From contig NC_060203.1 in assembly GCF_020623625.1 (NCBI RefSeq), forward strand, positions 1 to 64,000: a stretch of DNA of 64,000 bases, written 5' to 3'. Numbering within the stretch: the first letter of the stretch is position 1; every line of letters starts with the position of its first letter. The notes beneath the pieces are model-generated. The model was not told the origin of the DNA, did not search any database, and saw only the letters and a list, made by a program, of their open reading frames with translations. Below are positions 1-11,919 of the stretch, in pieces. Source of the DNA: Saccharomycodes ludwigii (taxonomy: Eukaryota; Ascomycota; Saccharomycetes; Saccharomycodales; Saccharomycodaceae). Made by a program: the position numbers and the translations under genes.

Positions 1-62
1 CACACCCACACCCACACACCCACACACACCCACACACACCCACACCCCACCCACACACCCAC
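1..62. repeat. Telomeric C1-3A repeat, left chromosome end
   Basis: The window begins with an irregular run of CA, CCA and CCCA steps, the C-rich strand read 5' to 3' from the chromosome tip. This heterogeneous pattern is the kind seen at Saccharomyces telomeres, not the long uniform repeats of Kluyveromyces or Candida. It ends near base 62, where ordinary AT-rich sequence starts. Confidence 0.95.
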
Positions 63-99
63 TTAGTCACCAATTCGACTCCCCACCTTCACACAAATA

Positions 100-590
100 T
101 TATAACCCGAATACTTCATCATCCGACCAATTTATTTATCCGAATATTACAACCCGAACACTTCATAATCCGACCAATTTATTTATCCGAATATTATAAT
201 CCGAATACTTCACAATCCGAGTCAAATATTTATCCGAATATTATAACCCGAATACTTTGTAATCCGACCGAATTATTTATCCGAATATTATACTCCGAAT
301 ACTTCACAATCCGACCAATTTATTTATCCGAATATTATAATCCGAATACTTCATCATCCGACCAATTTATTTATCCGAATATTATACTCCGAATACTTCA
401 CAATCCGATCGATTTATTTATCCGAATATTATACTCCGAATACTTCACAATCCGATCGATTTATTTATCCGAATATTATAACCCGAATACTTCATCATCC
501 GACCAATTTATTTATCCGAGTGTATATAACCCGACTATTGTGTAAGCCGACTCAATTATTTATCCGAATACATATAACCCGAGTAATGGC
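100..590. repeat. 47-bp subtelomeric satellite, about 10 units
   Basis: Units start at exact 47-bp spacing (100, 147, 194, 241, 288, 335, 382, 429, 476, then slightly diverged copies to about 590). Each unit carries three CCGA-type motifs (an ACCCGAA or ACTCCGAA, an ATCCGAC and a TATCCGAA) separated by AT-rich spacers. Units differ by a few bases, and the array fades into related but degenerate sequence to about 900. The motif resembles no telomere-binding site I can name with certainty. Confidence 0.9.
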
Positions 591-599
591 TAATCCGAC

Positions 600-3550
600 T
601 ATATTTATATTCACCATATCGTAATTATCCCAATATATTTCTACCACAAATGCTTTCTAATCTCGTCAATATATATTTATACCCACACCCAATCTCTTTT
701 AACCCTGTCCATATATTTCTAATCCAAACTCATTATACTCTCACCAATATATTTATCCCACATCCATTATAATCAAAATGTACAAATTATCCCCAATATC
801 TTCTAATTCCATCTCAATTATTCATCCAAATATACTCCCACTTATACCACCTTGCTAATCCCAATCATTTTCCACTTCTAATCTCATTAATCATCTTTAT
901 ATTAAATATGTACTACATATATGAACTAACATATTAATAACTACAATAATATTATTATACTACATATATGAATTAATATATTTATAATCTCAACATTATT
1001 ATAATACCACATATATTCATAACTACAATAATATTATTATACTACATATATGAACTAATATATTAGTAACTACAATAATATTATTATACTACATATATTT
1101 ATATTCTCAACATTATTATTATACTACATATATAACAATCATCTTACTCTCATATTCATAATAATCATATTAATACTAATCCATATATAATAATAATATC
1201 TTTATAATAATCATCTTGTTCTAGTATTCATAATACCAACACTATTATTATACTACATATATTTATAAGCTCAACAGTATTCTAATATTAAATATATAAT
1301 AATTAGCTTACTCTCATATTCATACTAATCATCTTAATTCCATATTCATACTAATCATCTTACTCTCATATTCATAATAATCATCTTACTCTCATATGCA
1401 TAATCTCAACATTATTATTATACTGCATATATAATAATCATTTTACCCTCATATTCATAATAATAATATCTTTATAATAATCATCTTGTTCTAGTATTCA
1501 TAATACCAACACTATTATTATACTACATATATTTATAAGCTCAACAGTATTCTAATATTAAATATATAATAATCATCTTACTCTCATATTCATAATTATC
1601 ATCTTAATTCCATATTCATAATCTCAATAATAATCTTATACTAAAGATATAATTATAATCTTAATTCCATATTCATAATAGTAATAATAATCATCTTATC
1701 CTCATATTTATACTAATTATATCTTTATAATAATATTATTCCAATATCCATAATCCCTCCAATATTCTTATAATATTAATAATACCATTATAATAATCAT
1801 CTTACCCTCATATTCATAATAATAACAATATCTTTATAACTATAATCTTCTTTTAATATTCATACTACCAACAATATTCCAATAATGACAGTAATCCATA
1901 TATCATTATCATCTTAATTCCATATTATCATTATAATTATAATAGCAATCCATATATAATAATAATCTTACCCTCATATTCATAATTACCCCAATAACAT
2001 TATTATAATAATATCCTTCTTCTAGTTATAATACCAACAATATTATTATAATAATCTTACTCTCACATTCATAATAGCAATCCATATACAATAATAATCT
2101 TACCCTCATATTCATAATAATAATAATATCTTTGTAATAATATTCTTCTTCTATTTATAATACCAACAATATTATTATATTAATACTAATCCATATATAA
2201 TAATCATCTTACTCTCTTGTTCATAATAATAGTAATATCTTTATAATAATAATCTTAATTTCATATCTATACTATTAATAATACCATTATACTAATAATC
2301 TTAATTCCATATTAATAATACCAACAATATTATTATAATCATCCTCCTCTTATATTTATACTCATAACTATATCCTTATAATAATTCACATACTAATTCT
2401 AATCCATATATAATACTCATCTTATTCTTATAGTTATAATCTCAATAATATTCTTGTACTCATTATATAATAATTATTCATAATATATTTATAATAATAA
2501 TAATATCTTTATAATTATAATCTTCTTCCAATATCCATAATCACAATAATACTAATCCATATCTAACCATCTTATTCTAATATTTGTAATCCCAACAATA
2601 TTCTTATACTATATATATTCTTCCAATATCATTATAGTAATAATATCCTATATATAATACTTATCAATCAACTGTTATTATCCATACATCATAATTATTA
2701 ATTCATACTTATACTCTCAATAATATTTCCAATTTCAATATTATAAATATCTTATTATACTTATAATCTTAAAAAGTTATTTATATTATATCTATAATAG
2801 TTATCCCTACTATATTTATAATTTATATATAATAATTATTCAATTATACTACTTATATATTATGATTATAATATACTTATACTACTTATATATAATAATT
2901 ATTCAATTATACCACTTATATATTTATAACTATAATATACTTATATTACTTATATATTTATAATTATAATATACTTATACTACTTATATATAATAATTAT
3001 TCAATTATACTACTTATATATTTATAACTATAATTATAATATACTACTTATATATTTATATCTATAATATACTAATAATACATATATTATAATTATAATA
3101 TACTTATACAACTCATATATTTATTATCTTACTATACTTTGATTATAATATTTCTATACTATATATATTTATAATTCATATGTACTTACATTACTTGGTT
3201 ATTTATAATATAAATACATAATTATAATATACCTACTCTCATAATATAATAATTATTCCCACTATACTTATAATTCATATATACTTATACCACTCATCAT
3301 ATAATAATTATTCCTAATATATTCATATTCCACATATATTTATAATCTAAATCAACTAATAACTTATCAACATCCATCCATTCATAATAATTATCCCACT
3401 AATCTTATAATAATAATATGTTTGTTATATTCATATCCTTATACTATATATATATATAAATTGATAATCTCAATCAAATAATCCTCCATTTATATTTATA
3501 ATAATCATCCATTCATATTCATATTCATATCCTCCATTAATATTTATAAT
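600..3550. other. Gene-free AT-rich subtelomeric DNA
   Basis: There is no credible open frame. The sequence is dominated by short recurring words such as ATTATTATACTACATATAT, TAATAATCATCTTA and CTTATATATTTATAA, in loosely periodic order, as in a decayed satellite. I see no RNA gene or control site that I can support. Confidence 0.6.
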
Positions 3551-3553
3551 AAT

Positions 3554-4930
3554 GTCATAATAACTATCCATCCATCTTTATAATCAAAATAAATCCTCAT
3601 AACTATAATACTCTGAATGTCTCAATATAGTTATCCTCCATATATATTTATTGTCTCACTCCAATAATTATTCTACTATATTTATAATACCAATATCATA
3701 CTCCCAATAACATCTACAATCATATCATAATAACTATCCATCCATCTTTATAACCAAAATAAATCCTCATAACTATAATACTCTGAATGTCTCAGTATAA
3801 TTATCCTCCATATATATTTATTGTCTCACTCTAATAATCATTCTCCTATATTTATCATGCCAATATCATAATTATTCTACTAATCGTATCCCCAATTCAT
3901 ATTTATAATTATCATCCATTCATATTCATATTCACATCCCCCATTAATATTCATAATAATGTCATAATAACTTTCCATCCATCTTTATAATCAAAATAAA
4001 TTCTCATAACTATAATACTCTGAATGTCTCACTATAATTATCCTCCATATATATTTATTGTATCACTCCAATAATCATTCTACTAATCGTATCTCCAATT
4101 CATATTTATAATTATCATCCATTCATATTCATATTCATATCCTCCATTAATATTCATAATAATGTCATAATAACTATCCATTCATCTTTATAATCAAAAT
4201 AAATTCTCATAACTATAATACTCTAGATATCTCAATATAATTATCCTCCATATATATTTATTGTCTCACTCCAATAATTATTCTACTATATTTATAATAA
4301 CAATATCATACTCCCAATAGCATTTATAATCATATCATAATAACGATCCATCCATCCTTATAACCAAAATAAATCCTCATAACTATAATACTCTGAATGT
4401 CTCAGTATAGTTATCCTCCATATATATTATTGGGAAAAATCGGGGTCACCGATTAAACCCGCTTTATTATTCAAGTTACTAGACATCTTAATATCTAATA
4501 GTTACTCTTTTATAATAATTGTTCGCTCTCTCCTTTATATAATTCATAACTATATAATTATATAAAGGAATAATTTTAATTAATATATTCTTAATTCTTA
4601 GTTTTGTGTCCTTTATATACCTTGATTTCCCTGTTTCAATCAAGGTACACCAGTTCGGGTATATCGTCATAAATAGGGGCTTGAGTGTGTAATATGACGT
4701 CATCAATTTATTACCGATATAATTTCGGGAATATTACCCCTAATTATTCGATAGTCCATATTAAACATTTATAATATTCTTTGCCGATAATCCATCGGGA
4801 AATAAACGGTTCAATTATTGGACAGACAATGTCAAATGTCCAACATATATTTATTGTATCACTCCAATAATCATTCTACTAATCATATCCCCAATTTGTA
4901 TTTATAATAATCATTCATATTCATATTCAT
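3554..4930. repeat. 170-240 bp subtelomeric tandem repeat, about 5 units
   Basis: A block containing TCATAATAACTATCCATCC, followed by a conserved stretch ending in CTCCATATATATTTATTG, recurs with starts near 3554, 3725, 3961, 4164 and 4335. Spacing alternates between about 170 and 200-237 bp because some units carry an extra segment with ATTCATATTTATAATTATC. The last unit is split by the LTR at 4428-4845 and resumes after it. No protein is encoded. Confidence 0.75.
4428..4845. mobile_element. Solo LTR, copia-type, with 5-bp target duplication
   Basis: This 418-bp block interrupts a satellite unit whose intact sequence is known from neighbouring copies. TATAT is duplicated on both sides (4423-4427 and 4846-4850), as expected for integrase-made insertions. 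The ends are imperfect inverted repeats of the TGTTGG/CCAACA type. It contains an inverted repeat with 13-bp arms (4532-4544 and 4556-4568). Its middle resembles the nested LTRs at 50424-51765, so they are probably the same family. No internal coding part remains. Confidence 0.7.
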
Positions 4931-7900
4931 ATTCATAATTTCAATAACATTTATACTCATGCCTCACCACTCTTATACTCTATATCCTAGTCGTCTCATT
5001 CTACATTTATAATCATATCCAATACTTATCCTCCAAATATCTTTATTGTCTAACTCCACTTCTATTCCATCTATATCAATAGTTATACCAATCTACTTGT
5101 CACCTTAATATACTAATTATTCAAATATATTCATAATCCCAATCTAATAATTATCTCATTAGAATAACTATTCTAATATACTTATACTATCCGTATAATA
5201 ATTATCCAAATTTATCAATAATCCTTGTATCATGGTCAATATGTTTTTATAATCTCAATATCCAATAACTCCACACTATCTATAATCCAATTCCAATTAT
5301 ACTAATAATATATCAATAACTCAAACATACTTCTAATCATACTCCATCTAGAATCCCTCATCATATTCAAGCCAAATATCTCCAATATATAATTTTTATT
5401 TCATTCATAATCCTAACATACCCACATCTCCCAATACACAATCCCAACTCACTTATCATCTAAATACATTTCTAATTCAAATGTATAAATCTTCACAACT
5501 CACTTGTAATCTAAGTACAGTAGTAATCATAATATAACTAATAATCTCACCCTATCTATAATTCAATAAATAAATAATCCCAATACTCTAGTAATTCCAT
5601 CTCAATTCTGATCCTATTATACTAATCTCGTCTTCATATCTATAAATATACTAATACTCCCATCATAATTATAATCCTAACTCTAATCCCATCATACTTT
5701 TGATACTATTTCTAATCCCAGCATTCATAATAATTGCATCTATTAAATATATCATCTATCAAAATAACTCTTTCAAAATATCTCATCACCTAACAAAATA
5801 AAAAGAATAATAATAATAAATCCTACTTTCTCCACAACTCAACTCAATTATCCACCACTATAACTCCAACCTGTTTGTCAAACACTCCACTTATCCTCTC
5901 AATATAACTATCACTAATAATATTATCATATCCTTGTCTCTTTGTTTGTTTTTTTTACCCAATGTGTTCTTGTATCTTGTATATTATCCAATTCATTCCT
6001 CATATCATATGACTTTTAATTAAAGAATCAGCCATATCAATGATAATCACTAGCTCTAATATAAACCTGTAAATTTATATTGCAAGCATAATCCATACAA
6101 CTCAACTCATCATTTCTTAACAACTCTACTAACTTATCAACCAAAGAAAAAAAAATTATTTTTTTTAACAAATCTTACACGTGCAAAAAAACATAACTTG
6201 TTATCCGACAAAAAAAAAAAAATTTTTTTTAACAAATCTGATCCGCGCAAAAAGCACAACGTGATCAAAGAATAACACACACGAACTAAGCTACAACAGT
6301 CACATGATTATTTTCATAAATTATCGACGAACAGAGAGAAAAAAAAAAAAAAGAAAAAAAGAAAAAAGAAAAAAAGAAAAAAAGAAAAAAAGAAAAAAAT
6401 TTTTTTTTAAGAAATCACACCCGCACAGAAAACCATTAAACATAATCAACCAAATACAACCCAACTCAAAACTCAAATATCCTAATAATTCCTACAAATA
6501 AAATAAAATCTAAAACAAAATATCTACTACAATCACTCACTTACTCACTTATTCGAATAAATCCTGACTAAATTTAAAAAAAAAAATAAAAAAAAAATGT
6601 GATCTTTCCTTCTTCTTTCAAACACTATCCATAATGTAATCCACCTATCAATCCTGTCTTTTTTATTTTAAATTGTTGTAAACTCTAATAATCTTCTTGG
6701 TTCATGTTAATTTACTTGTTATTCTGTGTATTTTACTTGTTTCTTATTACATATACACTTTGTATAATGAATATAATCAATGTAATCAAGTTGTGTAATG
6801 TGCTAATTGAAATACAACTTTTTCTTTATTTGCCACCCGCTTCTTTTACATCGTGAAAATATTTGGTGCCCAATCCAATCTCGTATAAATAACTCGCTTT
6901 TTTTTTTATTTGGTAGTTGTACGCCTTCTCAATGCGTCGCTTTCTGTGAGATCAATTAATATTTTTTTTCGCGTTTATTACTGTGTCGTATATTTTCTTC
7001 TTGATTGTATTTGTTTGCTTGTTATACGTTCATTATGCAGCAGTAGCAATCTAATCCCATCGCGTGTATCTCCCAATAAATAATTTCAAAAAGTAAATAT
7101 TAATTTTTAATGAAACAAAATTTCTTTTTTTGTATAATCCACGTGATCCTATTTTCCCAATCTATAAATTACTAAACGAGAAATAAAAACAAAAATATTA
7201 TTTTTTTTTAACAAATCCGATCAGCGCGGTAAACACAACTAACTAAGAAGAAGGAACACTGCTACAGCTCTAACACACAAATAACCCCCATTAATAATTT
7301 AATAAATCCTACTCGCCCAAAAAAAAAAGTTACGTTCTTGAATAAAAATAATCATACACTGTGTCCAACAATAACTCACTCACATAAATTTTAATTAAAT
7401 AATTTGTTTTTATTTTTTTACCAAATAGATTGTATTTAGTGCATATATGTGTAACAACTATCGTAATATAATTTTATTTGTCTTTTTTTTTTTTGTTCAA
7501 TTTATTTATCCAATTTACAATCCAACCTCTCCTTGTACAACTAAAATATCAGTCACACTAATATGAAGCGCTCGCTTTTTTTTTTTTTTTTTTTTTTTGA
7601 CATCAAATATATCACGTGGTTAAAAAAGACGATTTGCTTTCATTTCTAGTTTATATTTTTTTTTTTTCCTTTTTTTTTTTTTTTAAATCTTCGCCCGAGA
7701 CAAAACACGCCTCGATTTCTTATCATGTGCGACTCGACGCGTTACATTCTGATATATTCGTCATCTCGTTTATTTCTATTTTCCTTTTTTTTATCCTAAA
7801 TTCTATACGCGCAAAAAAATAAAATAAAAAAAAATATATCACAATTAAGTACAAATCTTATCTTTAGCAATAAACCATTTACATAATTGTTTTTTATTTT

Positions 7901-8066
7901 TTTTATTTTTTTTATTTTTTTTTTACTTAATTATTATGTATAAAATAGCAAATAAACACTATAAGACACAGAGTTATTCCCAATAATGCCTAAACCATCA
8001 ATTGGGATGTAAGTAACACTAGTACATGTTTTTTCTTGTAATTAATTTAAAGCATGTTTTATAATA
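4931..8066. other. Gene-free subtelomeric DNA with poly(A)/poly(T) tracts
   Basis: AT-rich sequence with no supported gene. From about 6100 it changes character: long A-runs followed directly by T-runs, then a short motif with a GCGC or GTGC core (see the separate entry). There are also E-box (CACGTG) words near 7140 and 7611. Open frames here are made of homopolymer codons and are not credible. Confidence 0.6.
6147..7233. repeat. Dispersed poly(A)-poly(T)-AACAAATC motif, 4 copies
   Basis: An A-run and T-run junction is followed by AACAAATC or a close variant and then a C/G-containing tail and another short A-run. The copies lie at 6167-6190, 6231-6253, 6409-6432 and 7210-7233. The second and fourth copies share GATC then GCGC. 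GC-containing words are rare in this AT-rich zone, so the recurrence stands out. Function is unknown. Confidence 0.5.
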
Positions 8067-9479
8067 ATGACTCCTACTGATAAAAAGTCCTACGTTTTCC
8101 AATGCAAAATTAACGAAAAACCTGCTCAATCTATAGCCGGTAAAGGCACTCGTATCACCATTGAAAAGGATGGTAAAATATATAGTGATATTATTGATGC
8201 CGTTACTGGTGCTGCTGTTGGTGCTTTGGGATGGGGTGATGAAGACATCGTCGATATTATCACTGAAGCAGCCAAGACCTCTACCTATTCTTTCCCATCT
8301 TTGATTGGTAACAAACAATCCGAAGAACTGGCTAAATTTTACATCGACAATTCCCCAAAGGATGCATTTGCTTCTGCTTTATGGTGTTGCTCTGGTTCGG
8401 AAGCTAATGAAAGTTGTATGAAAATCATGTACCAGTACTGGTTAGAACGTGGCAAGACAAAAAAAACAAAATTTATTTCTAGAAAGAGCTCTTATCATGG
8501 ATTTACTATTGGTTCTCTATCTATTGCTGACAATGCTCGTGTGGTTGCCTTTAAGGATATCTTATTGCCAGAAACTCAATGTCTAAAGATGCCGGTTTGC
8601 TACCCATACAGATTCCAAAAAAAGGGCCAAACCGAAGCTGAATATGTCCAAGAATTACTAGGTAACTTGGAAAAGTTGATTGTTGATAATGATCCCGAAA
8701 CTATTATTTCTGTTACTGTTGAGACTTTGCCGGGCTCATCCATAGGCACTGTTCCGCCACCAAACGGATACCTACCAGGTATTCGTGCCTTGTGCAACAA
8801 ATACGATATCTTGATGCACTTGGATGAAGTCATGTGTGGCACTGGTAGATCGAATCCAAACGGTGGATTGAATTGCTGGGAAAACTTCATGCCATTGAAC
8901 CAAGGTCCAGATTTGCAATCAGTTGGTAAGGCTTTGGGATCTGGCTATGTCACTATTGCTGGTGTTTTGATCAGTCCAAAGGTTAAAGATGCATATGTTA
9001 ATGGCAGTAACAGCGTCGTTGGTTCACACACCTATGCCTCCCATGCATTTAACTGTAGTGTTGCGTTAGGTATCCAAAAAAAAATCATTGAAAAAGGTTT
9101 GACTAAGAACATCTTCAAAATGGGCAACTTGATGGGTGAAACTTTGAAGAAGAAGTTACTAGCTAACGATAACATTGTTGGTGATGTCAGAGGTATTGGT
9201 GGGTTTTGGTCGTTGGAATTTGTTAGGGACAGAAAGGGAAAGATTAGCTTTGCTCCCAAATTAGATGTTGGCCACAGATTTCAAGCTGTGTGTTTTGAAA
9301 ATGGCATAAATGTCATGGGTATGACTGGCACCTATGATTATACTACAGGGGAAGGTGATGTTGCACTGTTGGCGCCATCATTTATCATTACTGAGAACGA
9401 TGTCGAGGAAATTGTTGAGAGAGTTGTTAAATCAGTCGATGAGTTGACTGCTGTTTTGAAAAGGGAAGGTGAATTTTAA
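8067..9479 (+). CDS. Class III PLP-dependent aminotransferase
   Basis: A 470-residue protein with the full layout of class III (omega-amino acid/acetylornithine/GABA type) aminotransferases. It has SGSEAN at 109-114, SYHG at 142-145, a DEVMCGTGR segment with Asp253, which would bind the PLP pyridine nitrogen, and VGKALG with Lys288 as the likely Schiff-base lysine. It has no signal peptide, so it is probably cytosolic. It is not the usual yeast UGA1, CAR2, ARG8 or BIO3; it resembles the uncharacterised fungal aminotransferases often found near chromosome ends. The amino donor cannot be read from the sequence. The ATG at 8067 starts the conserved fold at normal length. It is the most telomere-proximal intact gene. 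Confidence 0.88.
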   Translation: MTPTDKKSYVFQCKINEKPAQSIAGKGTRITIEKDGKIYSDIIDAVTGAAVGALGWGDEDIVDIITEAAKTSTYSFPSLIGNKQSEELAKFYIDNSPKDAFASALWCCSGSEANESCMKIMYQYWLERGKTKKTKFISRKSSYHGFTIGSLSIADNARVVAFKDILLPETQCLKMPVCYPYRFQKKGQTEAEYVQELLGNLEKLIVDNDPETIISVTVETLPGSSIGTVPPPNGYLPGIRALCNKYDILMHLDEVMCGTGRSNPNGGLNCWENFMPLNQGPDLQSVGKALGSGYVTIAGVLISPKVKDAYVNGSNSVVGSHTYASHAFNCSVALGIQKKIIEKGLTKNIFKMGNLMGETLKKKLLANDNIVGDVRGIGGFWSLEFVRDRKGKISFAPKLDVGHRFQAVCFENGINVMGMTGTYDYTTGEGDVALLAPSFIITENDVEEIVERVVKSVDELTAVLKREGEF

Positions 9480-9598
9480 GAAATAAGATCTGAATGTTTG
9501 TTTTTTTTGTTATTTTTTTTTTTTGGAATTATTATTTTTAGCTTGTTCTAAGCTGATATTTATTGGCATCTTGGCTTATTTTTTGTTGGAACTAAATC

Positions 9599-9944
9599 TG
9601 TTGGAACCATATTCCAATGGAAAGTAAATCAAGCAATGAATTTTGAAACATGTTTCATATTTTAGGAGGCGCAGTCAAATTTTGGTGGCGCGATTCAGGA
9701 TTTAAGGTGACAATAAAGATAGAGCGAACAACGAATTGGAAAATATAATTTATGATATATAAAGGACACAAAAAATGAAGATTGAAAATAGAACAAATAA
9801 AATACATCTTATATATTTTATATAATTATAAATAATAGAAGAGAACACTCAGTAATAATACTATAATCAATTATATACATTTACTACAACATAACAGTTT
9901 CACAATTAATCTACAAAGAATGTCCCATCCCTACAATTCCAACA
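9599..9944 (+). mobile_element. LTR copy 1, Ty1/copia-like element
   Basis: A 346-bp repeat with perfect 8-bp inverted ends, TGTTGGAA and TTCCAACA. As in Ty1, the gag start lies inside the LTR (ATG at 9920). A TATATAAAGG box is at 9755-9764. It is about 94% identical by eye to the copy at 10483-10827. A second TGTTGGAAC lies just upstream at 9584. Confidence 0.85.
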
Positions 9945-10482
9945 ATAATAATACTTCAGATCAGGTTTCATCTGAACATGGCACTCACACTGGGGGGAAT
10001 TCAGTTATGCTTTCTAAGGACGATGTACTCGACAAGTTCAATAATTTGATACTCTCTTTTGATAATAAGGGTATGGACAAGAGTAACTTCGTTCCTGGTA
10101 TGAAAATGTTTATATTTAGAATGAAACGTGATGGTTTAGGTTGTTTGCTTGAAAATGATGCTGTATCCGTCCTTGGTCCGGAGACGTTAAAAATGGCAGG
10201 TGAATTTTTTTTGTATTTTAAAAAATATTTTCCAGATGGATTTGATTCAAGCAATGGTTTGCAAATTCTGATTGATATCAATGCTGGTATTTATGATAAA
10301 ACAAAAACATCAATTGTGAGAGAAATTTTGCAGGAATGGTCCAACTTGTATTATGATGGTAACGTTAGTGCAGCAAACTACATAACTAAGGTGAAAAATT
10401 TGATAGCTAAAACTAAGAATTACCATTGTGAAATGAGTGAATACGAGATGAAAAGGAGAATTATCGCATCTGTTAATGAGCA
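9945..10482 (+). pseudogene. Gag remnant of copia-like retroelement (fossil)
   Basis: This stretch continues the frame that opens inside LTR copy 1 and ends where LTR copy 2 begins. The predicted protein has a Ser/Asn/Thr-rich start and then a helical, charged segment of the kind seen in copia/Ty1 Gag. No protease, integrase or reverse transcriptase sequence follows, so the element between the two LTRs is a broken, internally reduced copy. The LTR similarity suggests a moderate age. Confidence 0.65.
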
Positions 10483-10827
10483 TGTTGGAACCAAATTCCA
10501 ATAGGGAATTAAATTAAGCAATTAAGTTTGAAACATGTTTCATATTTTAGGAGGCGCAGTCAAATTTTGGTGGCGCGTTTCAGGATTTAAGGTGACAATA
10601 AAAATAGAGCGAACAACGAATTGGAAAATATAATTTATGATATATAAAGGACACAAAAAATGAAGATTGAAAATAGAACAAATAAAATACATCTTATATA
10701 TTTTGTATAATTATAAGTAATAGAAGAGAACACTCAGTAATAATACTATAATCAAGTATATACATTTACTAAACACACAGTTTCACAATTAATCTACAAA
10801 GAATGTCCCATCCCTACAATTCCAACA
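10483..10827 (+). mobile_element. LTR copy 2, Ty1/copia-like element
   Basis: A 345-bp repeat with the same TGTTGGAA/TTCCAACA ends as copy 1. It is followed by about 35 bp of the same gag beginning before the sequence switches to unrelated DNA near 10862. It therefore serves both as the downstream LTR of the first unit and as the upstream LTR of the second. Confidence 0.85.
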
Positions 10828-10891
10828 ATAATAATACTTCAGATCAGGTTTCATCTGAACAGAGCATTATCCCGATTTTAAAAACATTATT

Positions 10892-11797
10892 TTGTACCAA
10901 AACAGTGGTAAGTTAAATGTTGACTTCGAAAAAATCTATGAAGTTATCATAAATTTATATGAAGAAAAAGAATGGAAACCAATCAAGGCAAAATTGGTAC
11001 CGGGTATTAAACAGTACAAAGAATTTAAGTTTGAATATGGGGGTACCAAGTACATGCTCGTCAATAAACGAACAATCAGTGATGAAGAAATCCAAATGAA
11101 CTCATTAACTGATTCGACTACGTTAAAACAACAAGTTTTGAAAAATGAAAATTTTAAAAATTTTGCTGTTGATGTTTTGAAGTTTGTCACAGTTTCTACC
11201 TCCTCTAGAGTCAAAAATGAATTTGTTGAGACTTTTTCAAAAACTCTTGACAATATCCATCAGGTATCAAGATTTATTTATGAACATAAAGACAAGAAAA
11301 CTGTTGCTGTTTCTTTTGAAGAATCCAAATTACGTCACTATCTTTCTGAATGGAAATTAGATTTATTAAGAAGCCATAAAAATAAGGATGGTTATGTTCA
11401 AATCGGCTATGATCAACTGATTGCTCTTTTGCGTGCTACAGTTAAGTCTGTTAGTAAACAACGTCAACAGAAAGAAGAGGCCGCTCGTAAGTTAATGGAA
11501 GAAACAGTTTCAGCTGCTGTTACAGAACATGAACAATTGGTTTCAGATCTTGCTCCTTTTCATACTATTCTACAATTGAATGGATCTTACCTCAAACAAT
11601 CTAGCGTCGTTCAAGCTAAAGCGAAAGACGAATGGCTCAAGCAACCTAGAGATGCGAGAAAAGGAAAATTTGATGCATGGGCTCAGGCATGGTGGTGTAA
11701 AAATAAAGCAGATGCTATTATGATCGAGTTCGACAAATTAGCTAAAGATTCGACATTAGGTGCGTTTCTTGCAAAACAAAATGCGTTTCAAGAGTAA
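10892..11797 (+). CDS. Unrecognised open frame between two LTR copies
   Basis: An open frame of about 300 codons lies between LTR copies 2 and 3 and is not part of any Gag or Pol I recognise. It is Lys/Glu-rich, with a probable coiled-coil near residues 185-215 (KQRQQKEEAARK) and a Trp-rich patch near the end (AWAQAWWC). Its base composition is less AT-biased than the flanks. An A-rich tail-like stretch (11855-11915) separates it from LTR copy 3. This layout (LTR, short gag start, foreign coding sequence, A-rich stretch, LTR) is what is expected when a retroelement copies an unrelated RNA. The start is not resolved and the family is unknown. A cellular gene, a plasmid gene or an old virus copy are all possible. 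Confidence 0.45.
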   Translation: MYQNSGKLNVDFEKIYEVIINLYEEKEWKPIKAKLVPGIKQYKEFKFEYGGTKYMLVNKRTISDEEIQMNSLTDSTTLKQQVLKNENFKNFAVDVLKFVTVSTSSRVKNEFVETFSKTLDNIHQVSRFIYEHKDKKTVAVSFEESKLRHYLSEWKLDLLRSHKNKDGYVQIGYDQLIALLRATVKSVSKQRQQKEEAARKLMEETVSAAVTEHEQLVSDLAPFHTILQLNGSYLKQSSVVQAKAKDEWLKQPRDARKGKFDAWAQAWWCKNKADAIMIEFDKLAKDSTLGAFLAKQNAFQE

Positions 11798-11919
11798 CCA
11801 TCTATTGTGGTTTTTTAAATATAAACCAGCAATTGCTTGTTATGGTTGTAGTTTCAATAAAGAAAAGAAAAAAAATATAAAAAATTAAAAATAATACAAA
11901 AAAAAATAAAACATACTCC

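Noticed and set aside
6304-6501. Lys-rich 65-codon frame
   Set aside because: It is made almost entirely from A-runs in gene-free subtelomere.
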